Assembly: GCA_964454335.1 (NCBI GenBank)
Contig: CAYVVT010000008.1
Span: forward strand, 62,001-126,000
Direction: 5' to 3'
Length of the DNA: 64,000 nucleotides
Origin: CAYVVT01 sp964454335
GTDB taxonomy: Bacteria > Fidelibacterota > UBA8477 > JABMPR01
Shown: positions 9,201 to 16,008 of the stretch, piece after piece
Layout of the letters: the number at the start of each line of letters is the position of its first letter
Position numbering within the stretch: the stretch's first letter is position 1
Position numbers and translations under genes: made by a program
Notes under the pieces: model-generated
What the model saw: only the letters and a program-made list of their open reading frames with translations
The model's database searches: none
What the model was told of the DNA's origin: nothing

Positions 9201-9228
9201 AAGCCGTCTCATACGAGGCGGCTTTTTG
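9201..9228 (+). terminator. Rho-independent terminator after the propeller lipoprotein
   Basis: AAGCCGTCTC (9201-9210) pairs with GAGGCGGCTT (9215-9224) with one G-U pair and a 4-base loop, followed by TTTTG. It begins 24 bases past the stop codon. Confidence 0.88.
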
Positions 9229-9341
9229 TTTGGAAATTTTTGGTGAAATCGTGAATTCGCCAGAAATCCCTCAGATTCAGCATCTTAGCTCTTATACTGC
9301 ACAAATAGCATTAAACGATCCATGTAAGTATATTTTGCTCA

Positions 9342-9370
9342 TTGCATGCGCATTTGATACGCATTATATT
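9342..9370 (+). promoter_or_regulatory. Promoter of the S24 repressor with inverted repeat in the spacer
   Basis: TTGCAT (-35, 9342-9347), a 17-base spacer, and TATATT (-10, 9365-9370). The -10 ends 5 bases before the repressor ATG, so the expected transcription start coincides with the A of the start codon. The spacer holds the imperfect palindrome ATGCG-N9-CGCAT (9346-9364), a plausible autoregulatory operator. Confidence 0.65.
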
Positions 9371-9375
9371 GCGGT

Positions 9376-10041
9376 ATGAAGAATAATTTTCGTGAAGCAG
9401 CGCTGGGGATCATCGATGTATCGGGATATTCCGATTATGAGATCTCCAAAATGACCGGGATCCGCACGTCTTCCATCAGTCGCTGGCGTACGGAGCGAAC
9501 CCATCCGCGCAAGAACAGTCTGCGCATTTTGGCAGCGGCGTTGAACACCACCGTACGCTTCTATACAGATGGTATTACCGAATCTGCGGAGTTCCAGGAA
9601 CCACAATCAGCGCCAGAGGTGAGGAAGGACCTACCTCCTCTTCGACAGGAAAGTCATCCCGTCTATACCTGGTCCCATGCCATGACGGAAGACTTCTTCA
9701 ATTCAACCGGTATCCCTCAGGGCGATCCCGTCCATCAACTGGCTGCCCTGGGTGAAATTTCAGATCCCACCACCTTCGCCCTGATCCTTGATGTTCAGAA
9801 AAATACTCAGGTTGATCCGTTTTTCCGGTTTGGAGATGTGCTGATCATCAGTCCCACAGCAACAGTGCGGAATGGTGATCATGTCCTCATCCGCTTGAAC
9901 TCAGGAGAAATGTATGCCCGGAAAGCTCTGCTGCAGGGTGATGATATCCTTCTGCTGGACACGAATTCCAGTACGTCCACAAAAGTGAATTCCCTCGCGG
10001 TGAACTTCTATCACAAGATCATCTATGTGAGGAAACGCTGA
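9376..10041 (+). CDS. CI/LexA-like repressor with degenerate S24 peptidase domain
   Basis: A 221-residue transcriptional regulator. Residues about 5-60 form a Cro/CI-type helix-turn-helix (DYEISKMTGIRTSSISRWRTER). After a Pro/Glu-rich linker, residues about 125-221 form an S24 peptidase-like fold (FRFGDVLIISP, VRNGDHVLIRLNSGEMYARKALLQGD). In LexA and CI the nucleophile Ser sits in G-x-S-M about nine residues before the G-D pair; here that stretch reads NTQVDPFFRFGD, with no Ser, while the general-base Lys of the ARK strand is kept. Self-cleavage is therefore doubtful. No Shine-Dalgarno sequence precedes the ATG, and the promoter position predicts a leaderless mRNA. No phage genes flank it. 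Confidence 0.82.
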   Translation: MKNNFREAALGIIDVSGYSDYEISKMTGIRTSSISRWRTERTHPRKNSLRILAAALNTTVRFYTDGITESAEFQEPQSAPEVRKDLPPLRQESHPVYTWSHAMTEDFFNSTGIPQGDPVHQLAALGEISDPTTFALILDVQKNTQVDPFFRFGDVLIISPTATVRNGDHVLIRLNSGEMYARKALLQGDDILLLDTNSSTSTKVNSLAVNFYHKIIYVRKR

Positions 10042-10086
10042 GGGATTTCTTAAAACTTCCAAGTTTTAACTCTCTGCTATATGAAC

Positions 10087-10298
10087 GAGATCACGACGTC
10101 CTGTTGAAGCAGGACCCGTGATGACATTGGTCCTGAATTCAGAATAGACAAACCAGTCTCAAAGTCATTGCGAACGCAGTCCGGCTGGCGAAGTCGAATC
10201 TGATGGACATTGACGGGAGGACTGCGTGTGCCAATCCAGTTTGTCACTGCCGAGAGAAGGAGATCACCACGCCCTGCTGAAGCAGGACTCGTGATGAC
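10087..10298. repeat. Palindromic repeat element (MITE/REP-like)
   Basis: Two 39-base near-copies (10087-10125 and 10260-10298; about 4-5 mismatches) of a palindrome with stem arms TCACG..GTCCTG and CAGGAC.CGTGA. They flank a second inverted pair, CGCAGTCC near 10173 and GGACTGCG near 10219, within the context GTCATTGCGAACGCAGT...GCCAATCCAG. That context resembles a dispersed extragenic palindrome known from many bacterial genomes. No coding potential seen. Confidence 0.65.
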
Positions 10299-10380
10299 GA
10301 TTCTCATTCACAATTATCTGAGCACCTGGGTTTCCATTCAATTCGTTAATCCCATGAGCAGAATCCCTGACCCTGTCAGA

Positions 10381-10442
10381 GCTCCTGCCGAGCGCAAAAA
10401 GGCCCCGCCGAAGCGAGGCCTTTTTATGCCGAGAGCGGGATT
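10381..10442. repeat. 62-base direct repeat, copy 1 (terminator plus tRNA-Leu 3' end)
   Basis: Matches 10580-10641 with three mismatches at a constant offset of 199. The unit contains the terminator hairpin AAAAAGGCC..GGCCTTTTT and the last 15 bases of tRNA-Leu. This copy is detached from any intact tRNA. Confidence 0.85.
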
Positions 10443-10541
10443 GCCTGCGTCCACTCCCACCGGGAGTGTCCTAGGCTCGACTGCGCTCGATGATTCCCGC
10501 CACCGGCGGCAATCACTCACTCCGTGGTCAAACCCGCACAA
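10428..10541 (-). pseudogene. Interrupted tRNA-Leu remnant
   Basis: The 3' end of a tRNA-Leu (10428-10442) stops inside the T loop. The next tRNA block, AACCCGCACAA, resumes at 10531-10541, so about 88 bases lie between pieces that are two bases apart in the intact gene. The insert holds a perfect 7-base hairpin CACTCCC-acc-GGGAGTG near 10451-10467. A further piece of the tRNA variable-arm region appears in the opposite orientation at about 10554-10574. This is a broken duplicate of the adjacent tRNA-Leu. Confidence 0.6.
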
Positions 10542-10594
10542 CCTTTATGGGAATGTAGTGAGCCAATGCTTGTGATGTTGCTCCTGCAGAGTGC

Positions 10595-10624
10595 AAAAAG
10601 GCCCCGCCGAAGCGAGGCCTTTTT
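10595..10624 (-). terminator. Terminator of the fba-pgk-tpiA-secG-tRNA-Leu unit
   Basis: AAAAAGGCC / GGCCTTTTT stem with an inner CGC/GCG pairing. It begins right after the 3' end of tRNA-Leu on the minus strand. An almost identical copy lies at 10395-10425. Confidence 0.85.
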
Positions 10625-10625
10625 G

Positions 10626-10709
10626 TGCCGAGAGCGGGATTCGAACCCGCACAAGCATTTGCTCACTACCCCCTCAAGATAGCGTGTCTACCAATTCCAC
10701 CACCTCGGC
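10626..10709 (-). tRNA. tRNA-Leu (anticodon GAG)
   Basis: Class II tRNA of 84 bases. Acceptor GCCGAGG/CTCGGC with discriminator A, D-arm GTGGAATTGGTAGACAC, anticodon stem CTATC/GGTAG around loop TTGAGGG giving anticodon GAG, a long variable arm, and T-arm GCGGGTTCGAATCCCGC. The terminal CCA is not encoded. It begins 11 bases after the secG stop on the same strand and is probably co-transcribed with it; E. coli also has secG followed by a tRNA-Leu(GAG) gene, leuU. Confidence 0.96.
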
Positions 10710-10720
10710 AAAAAAACATC

Positions 10721-11074
10721 TTATTCGTCAGTCGCTGCCGGTTCTGCAGCCGGGACTTCCAGGACCTCAGCTTCGAACTGGGTCCCGGGAATGATCATCT
10801 CTTCCTGCAGTTCCCGCTGAAAATCTCCCTGGGTCACAGAAGCGCCGCCCTTGTTCAACACCCCGATAAGCATGATGAGCAGCATGAAGGCCACGGCGAG
10901 TCCGGCTGTAACCTTGGTGAGGAAGTTACCGGCACCGACACCGCCGAATAACGCGCTGGCAGTGGCACCGCCACCAAAGGTTCCTGCAAGGCCACCCCCT
11001 TTGCTGGACTGCATCAGAATCACAACCATCAGCAGGACCGAGACCAGAACCAGCAAACCATAAAGAAAGATCAT
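10721..11074 (-). CDS. secG: Preprotein translocase subunit SecG
   Basis: A 117-residue inner-membrane protein with two transmembrane helices: LYGLLVLVSVLLMVVILMQ (residues 4-22) and VTAGLAVAFMLLIMLIGVL (about 55-73). Between them lies the Gly-rich cytoplasmic loop SSKGGGLAGTFGGGA typical of SecG. It assists SecYE in protein export. The tail after residue 75 is Glu/Ala-rich and variable. It follows tpiA by 10 bases and precedes tRNA-Leu by 11. Confidence 0.95.
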   Translation of the reverse strand: MIFLYGLLVLVSVLLMVVILMQSSKGGGLAGTFGGGATASALFGGVGAGNFLTKVTAGLAVAFMLLIMLIGVLNKGGASVTQGDFQRELQEEMIIPGTQFEAEVLEVPAAEPAATDE

Positions 11075-11084
11075 TCAATACTCC

Positions 11085-11852
11085 TTAAATCAGTGCCGCG
11101 GCCGCTTCTGCGATACCCGTGAAGGAATCCACCTTCAGACTGGCACCGCCCACCAGGGCACCATCGATGTCCTTATTGGACAATAAACCACCTGTATTAT
11201 CCGGTTTGACACTGCCACCGTAAAGGATGGGGATCAGCTCTGCGATCTCCGCTCCATACCTGGAAGCTAATTCTGTGCGAATGAAGCGATGGACTTCGTC
11301 TGCCTGTTCGGGACTGGCTGTAAGCCCGGTGCCGATGGCCCAGACTGGCTCGTAGGCGACAAGAACTTTTTTCATATCCTCAGCACCAACGTCCTGGAGA
11401 CCGGCAGCCAGTTGTGAACCCACTACTTTCGTGGTCTGCTCAGCCTGGCGTTCCTCGATCTTCTCCCCCACACAGAGAATGGGTATCAAACCGTCTATCA
11501 AAGATCGATTCACCTTCTGGCGAATCATATCATCCGTCTCTCCGAAGACATGCCGTCTTTCGGAATGTCCCAGGATCACGTATTCGGCACCTGTTTCCCT
11601 GATCATGGCTCCTGTGATCTCACCGGTGAATGCACCGGCGGTCTCAAAGTGCATGTTCTGGGCTCCCACCTTGATGGCTGAACCCTCTACAACTTCGGAA
11701 ACCGGTCCCAATGCCAAAAAAGGCGGGCATAAAATAATTTGCACCCCAGGGGTGTCCAACAAGTTCTTACGCAGTTCTGCGGCGAATTCCCGACCCTGTT
11801 CTGCACCGTAATGCATCTTCCAGTTTCCAGCCACTATCTTGTTTCTTTTCAA
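11085..11852 (-). CDS. tpiA: Triosephosphate isomerase
   Basis: A 255-residue TIM barrel interconverting dihydroxyacetone phosphate and glyceraldehyde-3-phosphate. Seen are the N-terminal GNWKMH (substrate Lys), the electrophilic His in YVILGHSERR (about residue 97), the catalytic Glu in VAYEPVWAIGTG (about 168), and the phosphate loop YGGSVKPDN. The start is TTG at 11850-11852, directly after the pgk TAA, with GAGGAG 8 bases upstream; there is no ATG in a suitable place. The abutting stop and start imply translational coupling to pgk. Confidence 0.97.
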   Translation of the reverse strand: MKRNKIVAGNWKMHYGAEQGREFAAELRKNLLDTPGVQIILCPPFLALGPVSEVVEGSAIKVGAQNMHFETAGAFTGEITGAMIRETGAEYVILGHSERRHVFGETDDMIRQKVNRSLIDGLIPILCVGEKIEERQAEQTTKVVGSQLAAGLQDVGAEDMKKVLVAYEPVWAIGTGLTASPEQADEVHRFIRTELASRYGAEIAELIPILYGGSVKPDNTGGLLSNKDIDGALVGGASLKVDSFTGIAEAAAALI

Positions 11853-13055
11853 TTACTTATCTCCTCTTAATGCTTCAAAGGCCGGCAGTGCGACACCACT
11901 CAGCAGTTCCAGGGAGGCACCACCCCCGGTGGAGGTGTGTGAAACCTGTCCGTCCAGACCGAATTTTTTCAATGCCGCTGCACTGTCGCCACCGCCAACA
12001 ATGGTGACCACATCCGCAGCAGTCAATTCCACCAGGTCCTCTGCGATGACCCTGGTGCCCTCTTCAAAGGGTATTGATTCGAATACGCCCATCGGGCCGT
12101 TCCACAGGACCGTTTTCGATTCCCTGAGAATACTCTGGAATGCTCTTATTGTCGCGGGTCCGATGTCCAGCCCCATAAGTCCATCCTCCAGCGATCTGAC
12201 AGGCAGGATCCTGGTTTCGGCTTCATCCGAGATCTCAGAAGCTGCGATGCAATCACTGGGCAGGACTAGGTTCACGCCCTTGTCGGCACAGAGGTTCATG
12301 ACCTCAGAGGCAAAACCAATTCGATCCTCTTCCACAAGTGAATCGCCCACATCATTGTTCAAAGGTGGTGCAGCCAGAAAGGTAAAGGCCATGCCGCCGC
12401 CGATGAGGATGTTGTCGGCCTTGTCGGCCAGCCGCTTCAGCAAGTCTATCTTCCCCGAGATCTTTGAGCCCCCCATGATCACTGTGAATGGTCGCTGGGG
12501 ATTCTCGATGTTGTTCACCAGGAACTCGATCTCCTTCATCAGCAGGAAACCGGCACCCTTCTCCTCAAAGTGCTCCGCGATGCCCACATTCGATGCATGA
12601 GCTCGATGGGCTGTCCCGAAGGCATCATTCACATAGACGTCTGCGAGTCCGGCCAAGGCAGCACTGAACTCAGCGTCGTTGTCAGTCTCCGCCTTATGAT
12701 ATCTGAGATTCTCAAGCAGCAGCACCTCTCCAGGCTGGAGTTCAGCGGCAGTCTGGTTCACCTCGTCCCCGATGCAGTCTGTGACGAATTTGACATCGTG
12801 ATCCAGAAGATCGGCCAGGCGTTGTGCCACCGGCGCCAGGCTCATGCCTTCCACCCGTTCCCCTTTGGGTCGGCCCAGGTGGGAGGCCAGGATGACACTT
12901 GCGCCCTGATCAAGTAGGTACTCGATGGTGGGCAGTGAGGATTGAATGCGGAAATCGTCCCGGACCTGCCCATCCTCGCTAAGGGGGACATTATAATCGG
13001 TGCGTACGAATACACGCCGTCCAGTAACGGTGAGTTCATTCACGTGTTTTGGCAT
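11853..13055 (-). CDS. pgk: Phosphoglycerate kinase
   Basis: A 400-residue enzyme transferring phosphate from 1,3-bisphosphoglycerate to ADP. The N-terminal domain shows VFVRTDYNVPL (the usual RVDFN is RTDYN here), ASHLGRPKG and LLLENLRYHKAE. The C-terminal nucleotide domain shows VIMGGSKISGKIDLL, ILIGGGMAFTF, VLWNGPMGVFE and TIVGGGDSAAAL. The ATG at 13053-13055 is preferred over an upstream in-frame start because it has GGGAG and the normal short N-terminus. It is second in the fba-pgk-tpiA-secG operon, 10 bases after fba. Confidence 0.97.
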   Translation of the reverse strand: MPKHVNELTVTGRRVFVRTDYNVPLSEDGQVRDDFRIQSSLPTIEYLLDQGASVILASHLGRPKGERVEGMSLAPVAQRLADLLDHDVKFVTDCIGDEVNQTAAELQPGEVLLLENLRYHKAETDNDAEFSAALAGLADVYVNDAFGTAHRAHASNVGIAEHFEEKGAGFLLMKEIEFLVNNIENPQRPFTVIMGGSKISGKIDLLKRLADKADNILIGGGMAFTFLAAPPLNNDVGDSLVEEDRIGFASEVMNLCADKGVNLVLPSDCIAASEISDEAETRILPVRSLEDGLMGLDIGPATIRAFQSILRESKTVLWNGPMGVFESIPFEEGTRVIAEDLVELTAADVVTIVGGGDSAAALKKFGLDGQVSHTSTGGGASLELLSGVALPAFEALRGDK

Positions 13056-13065
13056 GGAGTACTCC

Positions 13066-14250
13066 CTAACCGGCTGCCTCGAGGGCTTCATTCAATGAGT
13101 TGCGCAGGTCGAACTTGAATTTATCCACATTGATCTTTGGTTCGTGCCAAACACCGTAGTTACCGGCCATGATGAGCTTGATCAGATAGCTCTGCGTCAG
13201 CGCCTCGGTAGTCTTTTTGTCGTACCAGCGGATGTCGACCTTGGCGGCATTCTCCAGGATGGCTCCCAGGAGGGCGGCCAGATAGGTCTGACGATTCTCG
13301 GTATCGGTGTTGATCTTGGCAAAACCGGCGCCGATCAGACCCTGGATCTGTTCCCAGTCGGTACCCACAAAGTTCTTCCAGGTCTGGCCATACTGCTCGG
13401 GCATAACGCCGGCGATCCCTTCCAGGTTCTCCACTGCATATTCCACCACCTGAGGATACAGGGTCGAAGCGCCGTGGGCCACAAAGATGGCTTCCGGCTG
13501 AATGCGATCCGCAACCTTCAACAGCGTGTGGGCCAGTTCGATGTTCAGTTTTACCTTGGTGCCGGGCTTACCCTTGTTCGGGCCGTGCATGGTTCCAATG
13601 GTGGGGGCGATCATGAGCACACCCGTCTCTGTCACGAACTCCTCGAACTCCTCTGGATTGGTGTAGGTCGAGATCTCGCTTTTGGTATCCTCATCCTCTT
13701 CACCGGCGAGAACACCCAGTTCACCCTCAACCGAAACACCCAGTGGGTGGGCGATCTCAACGACCTCGCGGGTGTAACCGATATTGTCCGTCAGATCGGT
13801 GGGCTGCTTGGCGGCATGGTCCGTAGAATTGTCGGCCATTACCGAGGTGAGATACTGGACGGCACCCTGGACAACCTTGCGGCCGCCTTCGGTGGTATAA
13901 TCGCCATGATCGAGATGCGTTGCCACCTGGACAGTCGAACGGCGGGCTCGAGCTTCGACATACGCTGAGGCGATCTCCAGACCCTGGATCGCGTCGCCCT
14001 CACCAAAGTGTTTCAATGCACTGTTGGAGAATGCCATCAATCCTGAAGCACCGAGGGTTTCAAAAGCGTTGAACGCGGCGTTGATGCCCTGGATGGTGGT
14101 CACGTTGAAGGCCGGCAGCGCATAGGCCGGTCCTTTCTGATTTCCCTTTTCGCCCAGCTTGGCTTTTAGCGTCAGCGCATGTGCACTGGTCATGTTCTGG
14201 GGAAATCGGCGGCCTTTGTTCAGAACGGGTGGTTTACTGTAAACTTTCAT
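13066..14250 (-). CDS. fba: Class II fructose-bisphosphate aldolase
   Basis: A 394-residue zinc aldolase cleaving fructose-1,6-bisphosphate. HLDHGD at residues 112-117 contains the first zinc His and the catalytic Asp. SVEGELGVLAGEED is the cation-binding Glu strand, IGTMHGPNKG and IFVAHGAST carry the other zinc His residues, and FAKINTDTE is the phosphate/substrate loop. It is longer than E. coli FbaA (359), with about 25 extra N-terminal residues and an extended C-terminus, as in a subgroup of class II enzymes. The RBS CCGGAGGA lies before the ATG. It is the first gene of the glycolytic operon, 108 bases from comF. Confidence 0.95.
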   Translation of the reverse strand: MKVYSKPPVLNKGRRFPQNMTSAHALTLKAKLGEKGNQKGPAYALPAFNVTTIQGINAAFNAFETLGASGLMAFSNSALKHFGEGDAIQGLEIASAYVEARARRSTVQVATHLDHGDYTTEGGRKVVQGAVQYLTSVMADNSTDHAAKQPTDLTDNIGYTREVVEIAHPLGVSVEGELGVLAGEEDEDTKSEISTYTNPEEFEEFVTETGVLMIAPTIGTMHGPNKGKPGTKVKLNIELAHTLLKVADRIQPEAIFVAHGASTLYPQVVEYAVENLEGIAGVMPEQYGQTWKNFVGTDWEQIQGLIGAGFAKINTDTENRQTYLAALLGAILENAAKVDIRWYDKKTTEALTQSYLIKLIMAGNYGVWHEPKINVDKFKFDLRNSLNEALEAAG

Positions 14251-14358
14251 AGCAACATCCTCCGGAAAATCTCTTGTATCTAATTGATATTTAATGGTTT
14301 AACTTGCTTCATATACATTCGTAACTCACAATCAGGTTACTACAAATTCCACACCAAA

Positions 14359-15063
14359 TCAAGCATTCTCCATTTCTGCTGTAGCCAGGGTGAACAGATG
14401 GACGGAACGGGCACCGGCAGCCACCAGAGCGGTGGCGCAGGCAGCAGCGGTTGATCCAGTGGTGTAGACGTCATCCACGACGAGCAATCTACGATGCACC
14501 GGGTCAAATCCTTTTCCAATCTGGAAGGCATTCTCAACATTTTTTTGACGCTGTTCCGCACTCAGTTTTGTTTGTGAGCGCGTATATCGTAAGCGTCGGA
14601 GACCCTTCTGGGAGGCTTCGGCTCCCAGTAGCTCAGCCAGCGCCTTCACAAGTTCAGTGACCTGATTATATCCACGTTCCCGTTCCTTTCGTGGATGCAG
14701 GGGTACTGGCAGGATCACGTCATACTGATGCTTGCTGAGTTCAGCGAATACTCTTTCAGCACAATGATCCAGCAGGGTCATTCCCAGACCGGGTCGACGG
14801 GAGTACTTCATCAGATGCAAAAGCTGTTTCACATTCTCATCGAAATAGAACAGGCAGCATACCTGTGACAGCACTTCGGTCTGTTGCGGACTGGCAGGCA
14901 TCAACTGAACGGGAAGGGTGTCCAGACATGTCCTGCAGAGGAAGCGTTCATCGCTGTTCAGCTTCTCTTCGCAAATTTCGCAGATTGGGGGAAAGAGCAG
15001 GTCAAGCATCCCCCTGCCTAAAAATTCTACAGGTGCGGCAATGTGCCGCAGGATGGAATCCAT
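14359..15063 (-). CDS. comF: ComF family phosphoribosyltransferase-like protein
   Basis: A 234-residue protein. A four-Cys zinc finger (CEIC..FLCRTC, about residues 29-51) precedes a type I phosphoribosyltransferase fold with the PRPP loop LLVVDDVYTTGSTA near residue 195. The motifs LPVPLHPRKERERGYNQ and RYTRSQTKLSAEQRQKNVENAF are characteristic of ComF. In naturally competent bacteria ComF helps single-stranded DNA uptake with ComFA/PriA; in others the role is unclear. It lies between the ROK kinase and fba, with no other competence gene in the window. Confidence 0.93.
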   Translation of the reverse strand: MDSILRHIAAPVEFLGRGMLDLLFPPICEICEEKLNSDERFLCRTCLDTLPVQLMPASPQQTEVLSQVCCLFYFDENVKQLLHLMKYSRRPGLGMTLLDHCAERVFAELSKHQYDVILPVPLHPRKERERGYNQVTELVKALAELLGAEASQKGLRRLRYTRSQTKLSAEQRQKNVENAFQIGKGFDPVHRRLLVVDDVYTTGSTAAACATALVAAGARSVHLFTLATAEMENA

Positions 15064-15099
15064 ACGCTTCCGAATCGTGGTTTTGAGGTTAGTTCAGAT

Positions 15100-15987
15100 C
15101 TATTGGGTCGCTGAGACCAATGCCGCCGCTCCTATGATCGGGGCCTGGTCTCCTAATTGTGCCAGTTCGATGCGCAAGTTGCCGCGCTGGCTCTCAAAGA
15201 GCCGAGGATCCAGTTCATCCCACAGTGACTCAATGAAATAATCGTAGCCGGCTGCCAGCGAACCACCAATGACGATGATCCCTGGATCAAGCAGATGGGT
15301 CACATAGATCAGGGATTGGGCGATGGCCCGTCCCAGTAGGCTCCAGGCCGCCAGGGCATGCACATCACCCTGTTGGGCCAGCTCGAATATCTCCGGGCCC
15401 TCCAGCCTTGAGCCGGATACGTGTTCATAATGACGTGCCAGACCACGTCCGGAGACATGATCCTCGAAACTCCCCTCACCGTAGGGCGCCAAGCCATACT
15501 CGGTTGCAGTTCCGTGAGCACCATTCAATACCTGCCGGTTCCATACGAAACCATGACCGTAACCCGTCCCCAGCGTGATACCGTAGACCAGTTCCTCATC
15601 GCGTCCCGCGCCGGCAACTGCCTCTCCAAGCACGAAGACATTCGCGTCATTGCTCATCTTCACCGGAACAGTGAAATGTTTCCGGAATTCGTCAGCCAGG
15701 GGGAATTGCTGGATGATGGGCGTATTCGGAGTGTCCAGTACGACCTCGTGCCTGGCATCCAGTGGTCCAGGACTGCCGATCCCTACACCGGCGAGCTCAA
15801 ACACAGGGTCTGATTCGACCTGGCGATTGATCTCTTCAACAACCGCAGACACCAGGTCAGAGGCATTCTCATAATCCATTACAGGTATTTTCTCACTGAG
15901 GGTCAGAACCTCGGACTGTTGATCCACGAGACCCACCCTCACCTTCGTTCCCCCAATGTCGATCCCGGCAAATACGATCGTACTCAA
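15100..15987 (-). CDS. ROK family sugar kinase
   Basis: A 295-residue actin-like ATPase, probably a glucokinase or related hexose kinase. Seen are the phosphate-1 loop GIDIGGTKVRVGLV at the N-terminus, the catalytic Asp in MSNDANVFVLGEA, and GITLGTGYGHGFVWN. The zinc-binding Cys cluster typical of ROK proteins (CGCxGCxE) is replaced by APYGEGSFEDHVSG, so this is a zinc-free variant. The start is TTG at 15985-15987 with GGGGAG 6 bases upstream. It could phosphorylate glucose released from glucans by the GH57/GlgP cluster; that connection is inference. Confidence 0.85.
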   Translation of the reverse strand: MSTIVFAGIDIGGTKVRVGLVDQQSEVLTLSEKIPVMDYENASDLVSAVVEEINRQVESDPVFELAGVGIGSPGPLDARHEVVLDTPNTPIIQQFPLADEFRKHFTVPVKMSNDANVFVLGEAVAGAGRDEELVYGITLGTGYGHGFVWNRQVLNGAHGTATEYGLAPYGEGSFEDHVSGRGLARHYEHVSGSRLEGPEIFELAQQGDVHALAAWSLLGRAIAQSLIYVTHLLDPGIIVIGGSLAAGYDYFIESLWDELDPRLFESQRGNLRIELAQLGDQAPIIGAAALVSATQ

Positions 15988-16008
15988 TTCAAACTCCCCA
16001 ACATGTTC

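Noticed and set aside
11839..12600. A 253-codon plus-strand open frame opposite pgk
   Set aside because: Ser/Pro-rich translation typical of an antisense shadow of a real gene; no RBS or domain, and pgk on the other strand is unambiguous.
13144..13968. A 274-codon plus-strand open frame opposite fba
   Set aside because: Shadow of a conserved aldolase gene; composition (many Gly, His, Gln) and lack of an RBS argue against coding.
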